DNA of 50,172 bases, from the NCBI GenBank assembly GCA_026196575.1, contig JAPHSX010000009.1:1-50172 (forward strand). Direction: 5' to 3'. Every line of letters begins with the position of its first letter. The stretch's first letter is position 1. A model generated the notes under the pieces. It had not been told where the DNA came from, did not search any database, and worked only from the letters and a program-made list of their open reading frames with translations. Source of the stretch: Gammaproteobacteria bacterium. Its GTDB lineage: Bacteria > Pseudomonadota > Gammaproteobacteria > Thiohalomonadales > Thiohalomonadaceae. The translations under genes were made by a program, and so were the position numbers. Positions 18,577-26,732 of the stretch are shown piece after piece.

Positions 18577-19329
18577 CTAATGTGTTTCCTGGGTAGTTGA
18601 TGGCTGTGGCGACTCTCCCAACCACAGGCAATTACCACCGCTCTTCTTCTCAATAATGGCGAGCAGGGTGTCGTGCAGCGCAAGCTCCTCCTGGCTGGCA
18701 GCCACCACGGAGAGGGGCGGGCGTGAGGCGGCCAGGCGGCGAATATCTCCCGCTCGATGCGACTTGCTATCCGTGCCCCTATCCAGCGAGAGCGAGGTCT
18801 GCCCCCCGGTCATCGCCAGATAGACGTCCGCCAGAATCTCCGAATCGAGCAGTGCGCCATGCAGTTCACGGTGTTCATTGTTGACACCGTACCGCTTGCA
18901 CAGGGCATCGAGATTGTTCCGCTGCCCCGGATGCAGCTGACGCGCCAGCAGCAGCGTATCGGTAACAGTACAGAAATCCGCTACCTTGCCATGAGGGGCA
19001 CCGATGCGGGCGAACTCGGCATTGAGAAAGCCCACGTCAAAGGGGGCGTTGTGGATGATGAGTTCCGCCCCGCGAATAAAGGCGACGAAATCCTCGACTA
19101 CATCGGCAAACCGTGGCTTGTCGGCGAGAAACTCGTTGGTGATGCCATGCACCTCCATCGCCCCGGCGTCGATCTCGCGATCCGGCTGCAGGTAGACATG
19201 GTAATGACTACCGGTCAGGCGGCGATTGATCATCTCGACACAACCGATCTCGATAATGCGGTGGCCGTTGGCCGGCTCCAGGCCGGTGGTCTCGGTGTCG
19301 AGAACTATCTTGCGGACAGTGCTGCTCAC
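18577..19329 (-). CDS. dnaQ: DNA polymerase III epsilon subunit (3'-5' exonuclease)
   Basis: 250 residues from the GTG at 19329 (SSTVRKIVLDTETTG), aligned with the E. coli start; the frame runs 20 codons further but that part is made of REP-like sequence. DnaQ proofreads replication in the Pol III core. ExoI is IVLDTETTGLEP (catalytic Asp and Glu), ExoII is ELIIHNAPFDVGFLNAEF, and ExoIII is ELHGALLDSEILADVYLAMTGGQ with the His and Asp. The C-terminal ~60 residues are the variable polymerase-binding tail with a hydrophobic end. It normally lies next to rnhA in enterics and pseudomonads; here a Flp pilin gene and a REP pair have come between them. Confidence 0.94.
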   Translation of the reverse strand: MSSTVRKIVLDTETTGLEPANGHRIIEIGCVEMINRRLTGSHYHVYLQPDREIDAGAMEVHGITNEFLADKPRFADVVEDFVAFIRGAELIIHNAPFDVGFLNAEFARIGAPHGKVADFCTVTDTLLLARQLHPGQRNNLDALCKRYGVNNEHRELHGALLDSEILADVYLAMTGGQTSLSLDRGTDSKSHRAGDIRRLAASRPPLSVVAASQEELALHDTLLAIIEKKSGGNCLWLGESPQPSTTQETH

Positions 19330-19348
19330 CTTATCTTTGTCGCTGTTT

Positions 19349-19420
19349 TGTAGGAGCGGCTCTGCCGCGATAAAGGGTGAGGGTGCCACCTGCCCATCGC
19401 GCCATAGGCGCTCCTGCGGT
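19349..19420. repeat. Inverted REP pair (BIME-like)
   Basis: TGTAGGAGCGGCTCTGCCGCGA (19349-19370) is a typical GTAGGAGCGGC... REP. A second copy in the other orientation covers 19397-19420 (reverse complement begins CCGCAGGAGCGCC). Each copy folds on itself. The pair lies between the pilin gene and the dnaQ start. Confidence 0.8.
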
Positions 19421-19522
19421 TTTTAGCGCTGCCCCGATATGGAGAGCTGGTACCTGTATCAGGGGACGGGTAATTACGCTCATCCTAACCCTATCGCCTC
19501 GTCATGGCGGTTAGACACACCA

Positions 19523-19714
19523 TTAGTTTTGCGTCGCACCGGGGCAATCGCCCGCGCCCGCGCCCGAGCCGATGCCCTCCAGGCAATCCACCGACTCTTC
19601 GAGATTGTCTGTCATCGCCCCGCGAAAAAGTATGATCGATGCCACCAGGGCAATGGCGATCAGTGACACCATCAGTACATACTCCACCATCGTTGCACCC
19701 GACTCGCGCTTCAT
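19523..19714 (-). CDS. Flp/Fap-type pilin
   Basis: 63 residues from the ATG at 19714, after GAGGGGG at seven bases. The class IVb prepilin signature is clear: leader MKRESG, then ATMVEYVLMVSLIAIALVASIILF. Cleavage after Gly7 leaves Glu at +5 and Tyr at +6, as in Flp pilins. The short tail is acidic with two Cys (DCLEGIGSG, DCPG) and could form a disulfide loop. It is the major subunit candidate for the pilus whose TadE/G-like proteins are encoded 1 kb away on the other strand. It lies between rnhA and dnaQ, which are usually adjacent, so an insertion is likely. Confidence 0.88.
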   Translation of the reverse strand: MKRESGATMVEYVLMVSLIAIALVASIILFRGAMTDNLEESVDCLEGIGSGAGAGDCPGATQN

Positions 19715-19778
19715 TACCACACCCCCTCAAGCAAACATTTGATTTATCACAGTTATCATAACAGCATAGACCACCCTG

Positions 19779-20231
19779 TTATTGTGCCAACTCATCGATA
19801 CCCCGGTTGGCCAGCTGATCCGCCATCTCGTTCTCGGGGTGACCGCTATGCCCCTTCACCCAGTGCCACCTTACCTGGTGCGGAGCAAGTGCCTGATCCA
19901 ACCGTTGCCAGAGATCGACATTTTTCACCGGCTTATTGGCGGCAGTCTTCCAGCCGCGCCTTTTCCAGTTCGCCATCCACTCGGTAATACCCTGCATCAC
20001 ATATTTGGAATCTGTAGTCAGTTTAACTGTGCAGGGGCGGGTCAGACTCTCCATTGCCGCGATCGCCGCCATCAACTCCATACGATTATTGGTGGTTTGT
20101 GCCTCGCCGCCGTGTAACCTCTTTTCATGGCTATTGTAGCGCAGTACGGCCCCCCAGCCACCGGGGCCGGGGTTGCCGCGACAGGCACCGTCAGTATAGA
20201 TTTCGACCACCTGCTTTTCTATTTCACTCAT
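19779..20231 (-). CDS. rnhA: Ribonuclease HI
   Basis: 150 residues, the usual size. RNase HI cuts the RNA strand of RNA-DNA hybrids. The active-site set is present: Asp in [20 protein letters not shown], Glu in [13 protein letters not shown], Asp in [12 protein letters not shown], and His and Asp in [17 protein letters not shown]. The basic handle [20 protein letters not shown] is also there. Its start overlaps the end of the methyltransferase gene upstream by 8 bases, as expected for the conserved yafS-rnhA arrangement. Confidence 0.96.
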   Translation of the reverse strand: MSEIEKQVVEIYTDGACRGNPGPGGWGAVLRYNSHEKRLHGGEAQTTNNRMELMAAIAAMESLTRPCTVKLTTDSKYVMQGITEWMANWKRRGWKTAANKPVKNVDLWQRLDQALAPHQVRWHWVKGHSGHPENEMADQLANRGIDELAQ

Positions 20232-21018
20232 GTTTGTCTCGACGCGCCGACGGCTCAGTGAGACCGATAGTAATCGAGCCGCGGGTGGAGCGCCAACGCG
20301 GTTTAATCGGGGTAAGTGTGGCCACCCGCTTTTTTGCCACCAACATATAGGCCCCGCCCAGTCGCGGCCAGAAACGCGGTCCCAACATCTCCATGCGCCT
20401 CAGGCGTGACAGGGTCGCCTGGTGTTGCAGCGGCGGACGATAGAAATAGTGGCGCAACAGCACCGTATCAAAACCGAGCAGGCTCAACCAGTCCTTAAGC
20501 CGCAGCGGGGTGTAGAAATGACCCGACCAGGGCGCCTCATCCCGCCACCCTTGCAGCAGACGGCGCAGGCCAAACAGGCTCCAGGGGTTGAAGCAAAAGA
20601 TAACCAGATGCCCCTCCGGGATCAACGCCCGCTCCACCTCACGCAACACCTGATGCGGCGCGAGTTCAAACTCCAGCAGATGCGGCAGCACCACCACATC
20701 CAGACTGCTGGAGGCCAGCGGCAACTGCGCGGCATTGCCGCAGAGATACTCCGGTTGCGGTGCCTGGGAGTGCCCCGGCGGCACCGTATCAACCATCACC
20801 ATACGGTGGCTGATACGCGAACTCACAAGCCATCCCTCCCCCGCCACATCACCCAGCTGCAACAGGTGGTAGCCGAACAGGCCGGGCAACAGCTGCCCCA
20901 TCAGGGTCAGCTCCTCCTCCCGCACCAGTGCACCGAGCGGCTCCTGATACCAGTCACGCAGCTGCTCCCGGGCTTGACCCACATCCGCGCACTGGTAGGC
21001 TTGAAGAAGTCGCTTCAT
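20224..21018 (-). CDS. yafS: YafS-like class I methyltransferase
   Basis: 264 residues. Methyltransferase-fold protein of the group encoded between gloB and rnhA in E. coli (YafS). The N-terminal motif I is degenerate ([14 protein letters not shown] rather than GxGxG). Later parts are [62 protein letters not shown] and [28 protein letters not shown], here only named by their ends: LLEF, PWSLFG and GAYMLVAKK. Substrate unknown. The weak SAM-binding loop could mean reduced activity, but this is common to the family. It is divergent from gloB (about 60 bases) and translationally coupled to rnhA. Confidence 0.86.
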   Translation of the reverse strand: MKRLLQAYQCADVGQAREQLRDWYQEPLGALVREEELTLMGQLLPGLFGYHLLQLGDVAGEGWLVSSRISHRMVMVDTVPPGHSQAPQPEYLCGNAAQLPLASSSLDVVVLPHLLEFELAPHQVLREVERALIPEGHLVIFCFNPWSLFGLRRLLQGWRDEAPWSGHFYTPLRLKDWLSLLGFDTVLLRHYFYRPPLQHQATLSRLRRMEMLGPRFWPRLGGAYMLVAKKRVATLTPIKPRWRSTRGSITIGLTEPSARRDKHE

Positions 21019-21078
21019 GATATATAAAGAGTGGCCCTAGTGGGTGATCGCAACCGACAGCTTGACAGGTCAAAAGAG

Positions 21079-21852
21079 ATGATGAAAGTCCATAAAATCC
21101 CCGCCTTCGATGACAATTATATCTGGCTTATCGGCTGCGAGGGGCGATCCGGGGTGGCAATTGTTGATCCGGGTGATGCCGAACCGGTCATCGACTATTT
21201 GCAGCGAGAGGGGCTGCAAGCCGAGGCCATCCTCATTACCCACCACCACGGTGACCACACCGGCGGCGTGGCGGAGCTGGTGGCACGCTACCCGGTCCCG
21301 GTCTACGGCCCGGCAACCGAGCGCATCCCCGCCCTGACCCACCCCCTGCGCGAAGGTGACCGGGTGAAACTTGCGACTTGCGGTCTCACCCTGAAGGTAA
21401 TCGACACCCCCGGCCACACACGCGGCCACATCTGCTACTACGGCCACGGCGCCCTGTTCAGCGGCGATACACTCTTTACCGCCGGCTGCGGTCGCCTCTT
21501 CGAGGGAAGTGCGGAGCAGATGCACCACTCACTGGAGAAGCTGCGCGCCCTGCCGGATGAGACGCTGCTCTACTGCGCCCACGAATACACCCAGGCCAAT
21601 CTCGGGTTTGCGGCGGTGGCCGAGCCAGACAATCCCGACATCGCCTCACGCAAGGTGAGCGTGGAGCGCCTGCGTCGCGAGGGCAAGGCCACCGTCCCCG
21701 CACCGCTCTCCCTGGAGAGGGCCACCAACCCCTTTTTACGCAGCCACCTCCCCGTGCTCATTGCCGCCGCCGAGCGCTTTTCCGGCCGCACGCTCACCAC
21801 CCCCGCCGAGGTATTCGCCGTGGTGCGTCAGTGGAAAGATAGCCTCGACTAA
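21079..21852 (+). CDS. gloB: Hydroxyacylglutathione hydrolase (glyoxalase II)
   Basis: 257 residues from the double ATG at 21079/21082. GloB hydrolyses S-lactoylglutathione to lactate and glutathione, completing methylglyoxal detoxification. Metallo-beta-lactamase motifs: LITHHHGDHTGGV (binuclear metal site), TPGHTRGHICYY, FSGDTLFTAGCGRLFEG and YCAHEYTQANLGFA. The C-terminal glyoxalase II domain has RATNPFLRSHLP, the glutathione-binding region. Length and order beside mltD and yafS agree with E. coli, although here mltD follows gloB on the same strand. Confidence 0.96.
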   Translation: MMKVHKIPAFDDNYIWLIGCEGRSGVAIVDPGDAEPVIDYLQREGLQAEAILITHHHGDHTGGVAELVARYPVPVYGPATERIPALTHPLREGDRVKLATCGLTLKVIDTPGHTRGHICYYGHGALFSGDTLFTAGCGRLFEGSAEQMHHSLEKLRALPDETLLYCAHEYTQANLGFAAVAEPDNPDIASRKVSVERLRREGKATVPAPLSLERATNPFLRSHLPVLIAAAERFSGRTLTTPAEVFAVVRQWKDSLD

Positions 21853-21931
21853 TCACTGTTTTTCATTTTGTGCTGCCGGCTCCTCAAAGGGACGGTTGAA
21901 CTCATTTCCCACTGTGGTTGATAATGCACAC

Positions 21932-23560
21932 ATGGTTAAAAACAAGATAGATAACAGACGCATGGGCCGGTTGTTGCTGCCCGCCCTGTTCGGTTTGACA
22001 CTAAGTGGTTGCCTCTCTCAGCTGGCGCAGCAAACGGTACCGGATACCCCCCCCGTCGTGGCCCAACCGCAGCCCGTACTCATCGCCCCCGAACCGGAGC
22101 CACTTGCCGAGAGCTGCCTTGAGCCACGCGATCTGTGGAGCCGTCTGCGCGACGGCTTTCAGTTAAACGAGCACCAGCACCCCCGCGTCGCAAACGACCT
22201 TGCCTGGTACGCCAGTCACGAAAGTTACCTGACCCGGATGACCGAACGGGCCACCCCCTATCTGCACCTTATCGTCGAGGAGATCGAGCGGCGCGGCCTG
22301 CCGATGGAGCTTTCCCTGCTGCCCGTGGTCGAGAGCGCCTTCCAGCCCTTCGCCTACTCCCATGGCCGTGCCGCCGGACTGTGGCAGTTTGTGCCGGCTA
22401 CCGGCCGCCGCTTCAAACTGAGCCAGACCTGGTGGTACGACGGCCGCCGTGACGTCACCGCCTCAACCCGCGCCGCACTCGATTATCTTGAGTATCTGCA
22501 CCGTTACTTCAACGGCGACTGGTTGCACGCGCTGGCCGCCTACAACTCCGGTGAGGGCACGGTAAAAAGAGCAATTCAACGCAACGCGAAAAAGGGCAAG
22601 CCTACCGACTACTGGTCGCTGGATCTGCCAAAAGAGACCGAGGGCTATGTGCCCAAGCTGCTCGCCATCAGCACCCTGGTCGCCAATCCACCGGCCCAGG
22701 GAGTGTTGCTGGCCAGCGTGGCCGACGCCCCCTATTTGCGCACAGTGAATGTCGGCTCGCAAATCGACCTGGATCTGGCCGCGGAACTGGCCGGGATCTC
22801 GCTGGAGGATATCTACCGCTACAACCCCGGTTTTAACCGTTGGGCCACCGACCCGCAAGGTCCGCACCAGTTACTGATTCCGGTCGATAACGTTGAACTG
22901 TTCCAGAATGCGCTGGCCGAATATCCAGCACATGAACGTATCAGCTGGAAACGCCACAAGATAAAATCGGGTGAGGTGCTGGGGGTGATCGCCGAAAATT
23001 ACCGCACCAACGTCGACCTGATCCGCAAGGTCAACAACATCAAAGACAACAACATCCGTGTCGGCAATACTCTCATTATCCCGGTGGCACGCACCAATCT
23101 GTCACGCTATCAACTCAGCTCCAGTCAACGCCTCAAGAGTATTCAAGCACGCAAACAAAAAGGTCAGCGCATCGAGTATCAGGTGCGGGATGGTGACACC
23201 CTGTGGGAAATCGCCCGCAAATATGATGTCGGCGTACAGCAACTCGCCAAATGGAACGGCATGGCGCCGCGTGACACATTGCGCCCTGGCAGCAAACTGG
23301 TGATCTGGGCAGAGGAGCAACAGAAGGTTTCGGCCATCAATCCCGCCGACTTCGTCCACCCATTTGAGGAGAGCACGCTGCGGCGTATTGGCTATACCGT
23401 GCGTAACGGCGATTCACTGGCACGCATCTCCGAACGCTTTCGCGTCAGCATCAGTAAGCTACAGAGCTGGAACAAGACGCTGCAGGGAAAGAGATATCTG
23501 AAACCCGGTGATCGCATCACCCTTTATGTTGATGTAAAGCGGCAGTCAGGCAACATCTAA
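21932..23560 (+). CDS. mltD: Membrane-bound lytic murein transglycosylase D
   Basis: 542 residues from the ATG at 21932. The lipoprotein signal ends LTLSGC (Cys27), so the protein should be anchored in the outer membrane facing the periplasm. The SLT domain has the catalytic Glu in LLPVVESAFQPFAYS, then RAAGLWQFVPATGR and HALAAYNSGEGTVKRA. Three LysM modules follow: one around 350-395 (SGEVLGVIAENY), one around 415-460 (VRDGDTLWEIARKYDVG) and one at the C-terminus (VRNGDSLARISERF). MltD cleaves peptidoglycan to 1,6-anhydro-muropeptides during remodelling. It lies 79 bases after gloB on the same strand. Confidence 0.95.
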   Translation: MVKNKIDNRRMGRLLLPALFGLTLSGCLSQLAQQTVPDTPPVVAQPQPVLIAPEPEPLAESCLEPRDLWSRLRDGFQLNEHQHPRVANDLAWYASHESYLTRMTERATPYLHLIVEEIERRGLPMELSLLPVVESAFQPFAYSHGRAAGLWQFVPATGRRFKLSQTWWYDGRRDVTASTRAALDYLEYLHRYFNGDWLHALAAYNSGEGTVKRAIQRNAKKGKPTDYWSLDLPKETEGYVPKLLAISTLVANPPAQGVLLASVADAPYLRTVNVGSQIDLDLAAELAGISLEDIYRYNPGFNRWATDPQGPHQLLIPVDNVELFQNALAEYPAHERISWKRHKIKSGEVLGVIAENYRTNVDLIRKVNNIKDNNIRVGNTLIIPVARTNLSRYQLSSSQRLKSIQARKQKGQRIEYQVRDGDTLWEIARKYDVGVQQLAKWNGMAPRDTLRPGSKLVIWAEEQQKVSAINPADFVHPFEESTLRRIGYTVRNGDSLARISERFRVSISKLQSWNKTLQGKRYLKPGDRITLYVDVKRQSGNI

Positions 23561-23662
23561 CAGCCTGCTAACCAATATGGCCTTCGCCTGACCCCCGAAT
23601 TGTCGCAGCAGCGATCCACGCCAGCCAAGTGCCGCCGGGATGATCAAAAAGGAATATTCGGA

Positions 23663-25159
23663 TTGCTAAGACTACTGACGACAGAAAGACTGTTCCTGAT
23701 CATCTTCTTTATTTCAGTCTCTGCCGCCATACAAGGCTATGTCCCTGATATTTATCTTCACCTGACAACCGGCAAACATATCCTGGCAACCGGTGAATTA
23801 TCACACACCGATCCATTTTCCTTCACCCGCTATGGTGAACCGTGGGTGATGCATGAGTGGTTGTTCCAGGTATTCATCTATTTGTTGAACGAGAAATTTG
23901 GCGTAATTGCACTTCAGGTTATCAGTGGCGCCATACTCACCACGACGCTTTACATCAACAAGGTGAACTGCAGGTTGGTGGGCGCATCCGATGTTACCGC
24001 CTGGATTTCAACGATAATTTTATTTGTGACATGGCTCTTTTTTGTCGGCAGCCGTCCTCATATATTTACCTATCTGTTTTTCACCCTGAGCCTGTTCTTT
24101 ATTCTATTGCATCGCCATAAAGGCAGGACGAAGCCACTCTATCTCATTCCGCTCATGATGGTGCCTTGGGTCAACATCCATGGTGGTTTTATTATTGGAC
24201 TCGTACTTGTCGGCTATATCACATTGCTCTCTTTTATCGAGGATTACGTCACCACCAGGCGCTGGAAGATACCGCGCCACCTGACTATCGCCCTAATCCT
24301 TTCACTCGGCACCAGCCTTCTCAGCCCCTATGGCATGGAGCAACTGTTCTTCCCATTCCAGCTCATGGATCAGTGGGTCATGACGTTTGTACCCGAATGG
24401 ATGCCGCCCGACTTCAGTGAATGGAACTACATGCTTTACGCAGTTATCTCGGTGATTTTCGTCATCACATCGCTATGGTCAAGGGATAAAAGAGCGTGGT
24501 TCGGTCTTGCGCTTGCGCTGCCATTCATCGCTGCCTCGTTCAATTCGGTCCGTCACATCCCCCTTGCAGCGTTCATCATCTCGCCATACCTTGCCGTTAC
24601 TCTGCATGCCATGGCCCAGCGTCATGTTGCCAGCAAAGAACGCCTGAAACTGTACAAGTCAGACACGTCCGTCAGCGGCATGGCCACCATGGCACGATCA
24701 GACCTTGGCATTATCGAAAATATACTGAACGGCATCGTGCTGCTCTGTTTTTGCACCGCCTTCTACCTGGCGTATCCAATGATTCACGCACAAAAAACTC
24801 AAGCCTTTGTAAAGCTGTTTCCCGTCGGCGCGACAGAGTATCTTATTGCCAACAACCTTCAAGGGCGCATGTTTACCTCCATGCAATATAGTGACTACAT
24901 CCTCTTCCACCGCTATCCAGAGCAGAAACTGTTTTATGATGTGCGCCTGGAGACCTACGGCAAGGAGTTATCATCCGATTATATAAAAATGGTCTATGCC
25001 CATGAGGGATGGGAGGCGTTATTCAAGAAACACCGAATCGATTACGTGGTAATTGACAAGACAGGAGTTGCCCACTCTGCATTCGCCCGCAACCCCTATT
25101 TCAAGGTGTTGTATGAGGATGAGTACAGCATCATCTATTCACGCGAGGAACATGACTAA
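23663..25159 (+). CDS. Multi-pass membrane protein, GT-C-like
   Basis: 498 residues from a TTG at 23663, chosen because AAGGA lies nine bases before it; the frame opens to a TTG at 23600 without a ribosome-binding site. About ten membrane helices are visible. The first loop has GYVPDIYLHLTTGKHILATG then DPFSFTRYGEPWVMHEWLFQ, an arrangement seen in GT-C-type integral membrane glycosyltransferases and related unknowns. Later come SRPHIFTY, PWVNIHGGF and FNSVRHIPLA. The last ~110 residues form a soluble domain (FPVGATEYLIANNLQGRMF, KLFYDVRLETYG). The enzymatic role is inferred only. The gene is clearly more AT-rich than its neighbours, which suggests transfer. It converges on the HIT-like gene with 7 bases between stops. 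Confidence 0.72.
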   Translation: MLRLLTTERLFLIIFFISVSAAIQGYVPDIYLHLTTGKHILATGELSHTDPFSFTRYGEPWVMHEWLFQVFIYLLNEKFGVIALQVISGAILTTTLYINKVNCRLVGASDVTAWISTIILFVTWLFFVGSRPHIFTYLFFTLSLFFILLHRHKGRTKPLYLIPLMMVPWVNIHGGFIIGLVLVGYITLLSFIEDYVTTRRWKIPRHLTIALILSLGTSLLSPYGMEQLFFPFQLMDQWVMTFVPEWMPPDFSEWNYMLYAVISVIFVITSLWSRDKRAWFGLALALPFIAASFNSVRHIPLAAFIISPYLAVTLHAMAQRHVASKERLKLYKSDTSVSGMATMARSDLGIIENILNGIVLLCFCTAFYLAYPMIHAQKTQAFVKLFPVGATEYLIANNLQGRMFTSMQYSDYILFHRYPEQKLFYDVRLETYGKELSSDYIKMVYAHEGWEALFKKHRIDYVVIDKTGVAHSAFARNPYFKVLYEDEYSIIYSREEHD

Positions 25160-25166
25160 GGGGAAC

Positions 25167-26198
25167 CTACACCCTCAGCTTGGCAAACTCTGCCTCGATC
25201 ATTCCACCATCAAGCTGTGCAAAATCTTCCTGACTGAAACTCACCATGCCACCACACATCTCATACCAGGCAAAACCGCCGGTCCACGGCGCATGTTGGT
25301 AGCTGCCCTGGATTCGACGCGGCAAGCAGAAGATTTCACCCGGCAGGTAGAGCAGATTATAACTATCACCGCCCAGGTGCATCGCCTCGATGTAGCGCCA
25401 TGCCGCCTCGACGTTATCGAAACGTTCTACCCGTGAGGGGTAGGCCGCAGTGCCTCCGTTGTGTTGCCACTGTGCCAGTTGCACCGGCAGCGGCGTTTGA
25501 CGCAGGAACATCTGAAAGTGCAGGTGGTTGACCGAGGCAAAGGCGCCGTAGGCGTTGTAACCAAAACCAACACCGGGCAGGGTCTGCCCCAACTCTTCAC
25601 TCACACGCCACATATAGTTGTGATCGTCGTGGGTAAGAAATTGCGGTGCATTATGTTCACGTTGCGGCACCAACAGGCCGTGAAAATCGACAAAGGGAAA
25701 TTTATTGTAGAGCAGCTCCACCTCTCTCCCCTGTAACTCCCCAGACCAGAAACACTCTTTGCGCAGAAACGGCTTGTTGAAGTGAAAGCCGTTTTCGTTA
25801 AAGGGATAATGCAAGGTCTCTACTCTGGTATTGGCCATGCGTGGCGGACGAAAGGCGCGCAGCTGATTGAACTGCAACTCCCACGGCCCTGCCGAACCGC
25901 GCTGTGTCGGCTGCAGTGCAGCAAAACCGATGGCCATGAGTTTGAGAAAAACCAGCAGATCATCATCCGCGTCGGGCAGAGTTCGACCCTGAATTAATGC
26001 GGCACGATATTGTTCACTGTACGCCTCGAAGCGCTGCCGCAACTTGTCGCCCACTCTTGACTGAATACGCGAATCAAAACTGGCATTGGCGCAAACCAGA
26101 ATAAAGGCCCCCAACCCCTCGTGCTCCAGCATCTTGCCCAGGCCTGCCGTGAAGGCTTCGCTGAATCGCTCCCCCGACTGAAAGATCGCTTCGTTCAC
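25167..26198 (-). CDS. HIT-superfamily nucleotidyltransferase/phosphorylase-like protein
   Basis: 343 residues. The key motif is ASVNHLHFQMF (about 225-235), a His-x-His-x-Gln triad as used by the GalT, ATP-adenylyltransferase and GDP-galactose phosphorylase branch of the HIT superfamily. Before it come LLYNKFPFVDFHGLLVPQ and HNYMWRVSEELGQ, which match the first half of that fold; a DUF4922-type assignment is possible. The substrate is unknown: probably a nucleotide-linked phosphate ester or anhydride. The ATG overlaps the upstream Mut7-C stop by four bases, so the two are translationally coupled. It is the last gene of a run that begins at yejA. Confidence 0.72.
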   Translation of the reverse strand: MNEAIFQSGERFSEAFTAGLGKMLEHEGLGAFILVCANASFDSRIQSRVGDKLRQRFEAYSEQYRAALIQGRTLPDADDDLLVFLKLMAIGFAALQPTQRGSAGPWELQFNQLRAFRPPRMANTRVETLHYPFNENGFHFNKPFLRKECFWSGELQGREVELLYNKFPFVDFHGLLVPQREHNAPQFLTHDDHNYMWRVSEELGQTLPGVGFGYNAYGAFASVNHLHFQMFLRQTPLPVQLAQWQHNGGTAAYPSRVERFDNVEAAWRYIEAMHLGGDSYNLLYLPGEIFCLPRRIQGSYQHAPWTGGFAWYEMCGGMVSFSQEDFAQLDGGMIEAEFAKLRV

Positions 26199-26725
26199 TC
26201 ACTCTGCTCGCTATTCATCTGTAAAATATCCTGCTCCACATTGGCATCCCACTCCCCGCGGGAGAGGTGCTCAAGCATGCGGCGCATCCGCTTGACATGA
26301 CTGCCATCCCAGTAGAGTTGATCACAGCGTGGGCAGTAGAACATCGTGGCATCCTCACACCGTACCCCCGGCGGCAGACGCGGCATCGCCTCGGCGGAAG
26401 CCATTTGCAACTCGCTGTTGCATTCCAGGCAGCGGCTAAATGGACGACAGAGCCAGTTGATCGCAAAGTGCTCACTCAACTCTGCAAACTGGCCGGCCAG
26501 CTGGTTGGCCGTCAGCAAGGTGACACGCCCTGCGGCATTATGGCACTCCAGCAATTTGCGATCCCGTGTGAGAAAGTGGCGCTGCTCGGCTCGCGCCTGT
26601 TGCAGCAGCTGCCTATCCTCCGCGCCTGGTACGGCGATCACTACATCGTAACCGGCGGCACGCAACCAGCGCCCCAGCCGCGCCAGCATCTCATCGCAAA
26701 AGAACCGTTCGCGACATCCGGACAT
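26195..26725 (-). CDS. Mut7-C RNase-domain protein
   Basis: 176 residues. The N-terminal half is PIN-like: FFCDEMLARLGRWLRAAGYDV, then AEDRQLLQQARAEQRHFLTRDRKLL (named by its Asp residues), a Mut7-C signature. The C-terminal half has a zinc ribbon with CLECNSEL and FYCPRCDQLYWDGSHVKRM. Proteins of this build are predicted ribonucleases (related to the C-terminal part of animal Mut-7 exonuclease); biochemical evidence for bacterial members is limited. It is 7 bases after the DHH gene and overlaps the HIT-like gene by 4, so all three are one operon. Confidence 0.85.
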   Translation of the reverse strand: MSGCRERFFCDEMLARLGRWLRAAGYDVVIAVPGAEDRQLLQQARAEQRHFLTRDRKLLECHNAAGRVTLLTANQLAGQFAELSEHFAINWLCRPFSRCLECNSELQMASAEAMPRLPPGVRCEDATMFYCPRCDQLYWDGSHVKRMRRMLEHLSRGEWDANVEQDILQMNSEQSE

Positions 26726-26732
26726 GATGTGG

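Noticed and set aside
19330-19389. N-terminal extension of dnaQ
   Set aside because: It is encoded by the REP pair and is absent from the E. coli protein as I know it; the GTG at 19329 fits better.
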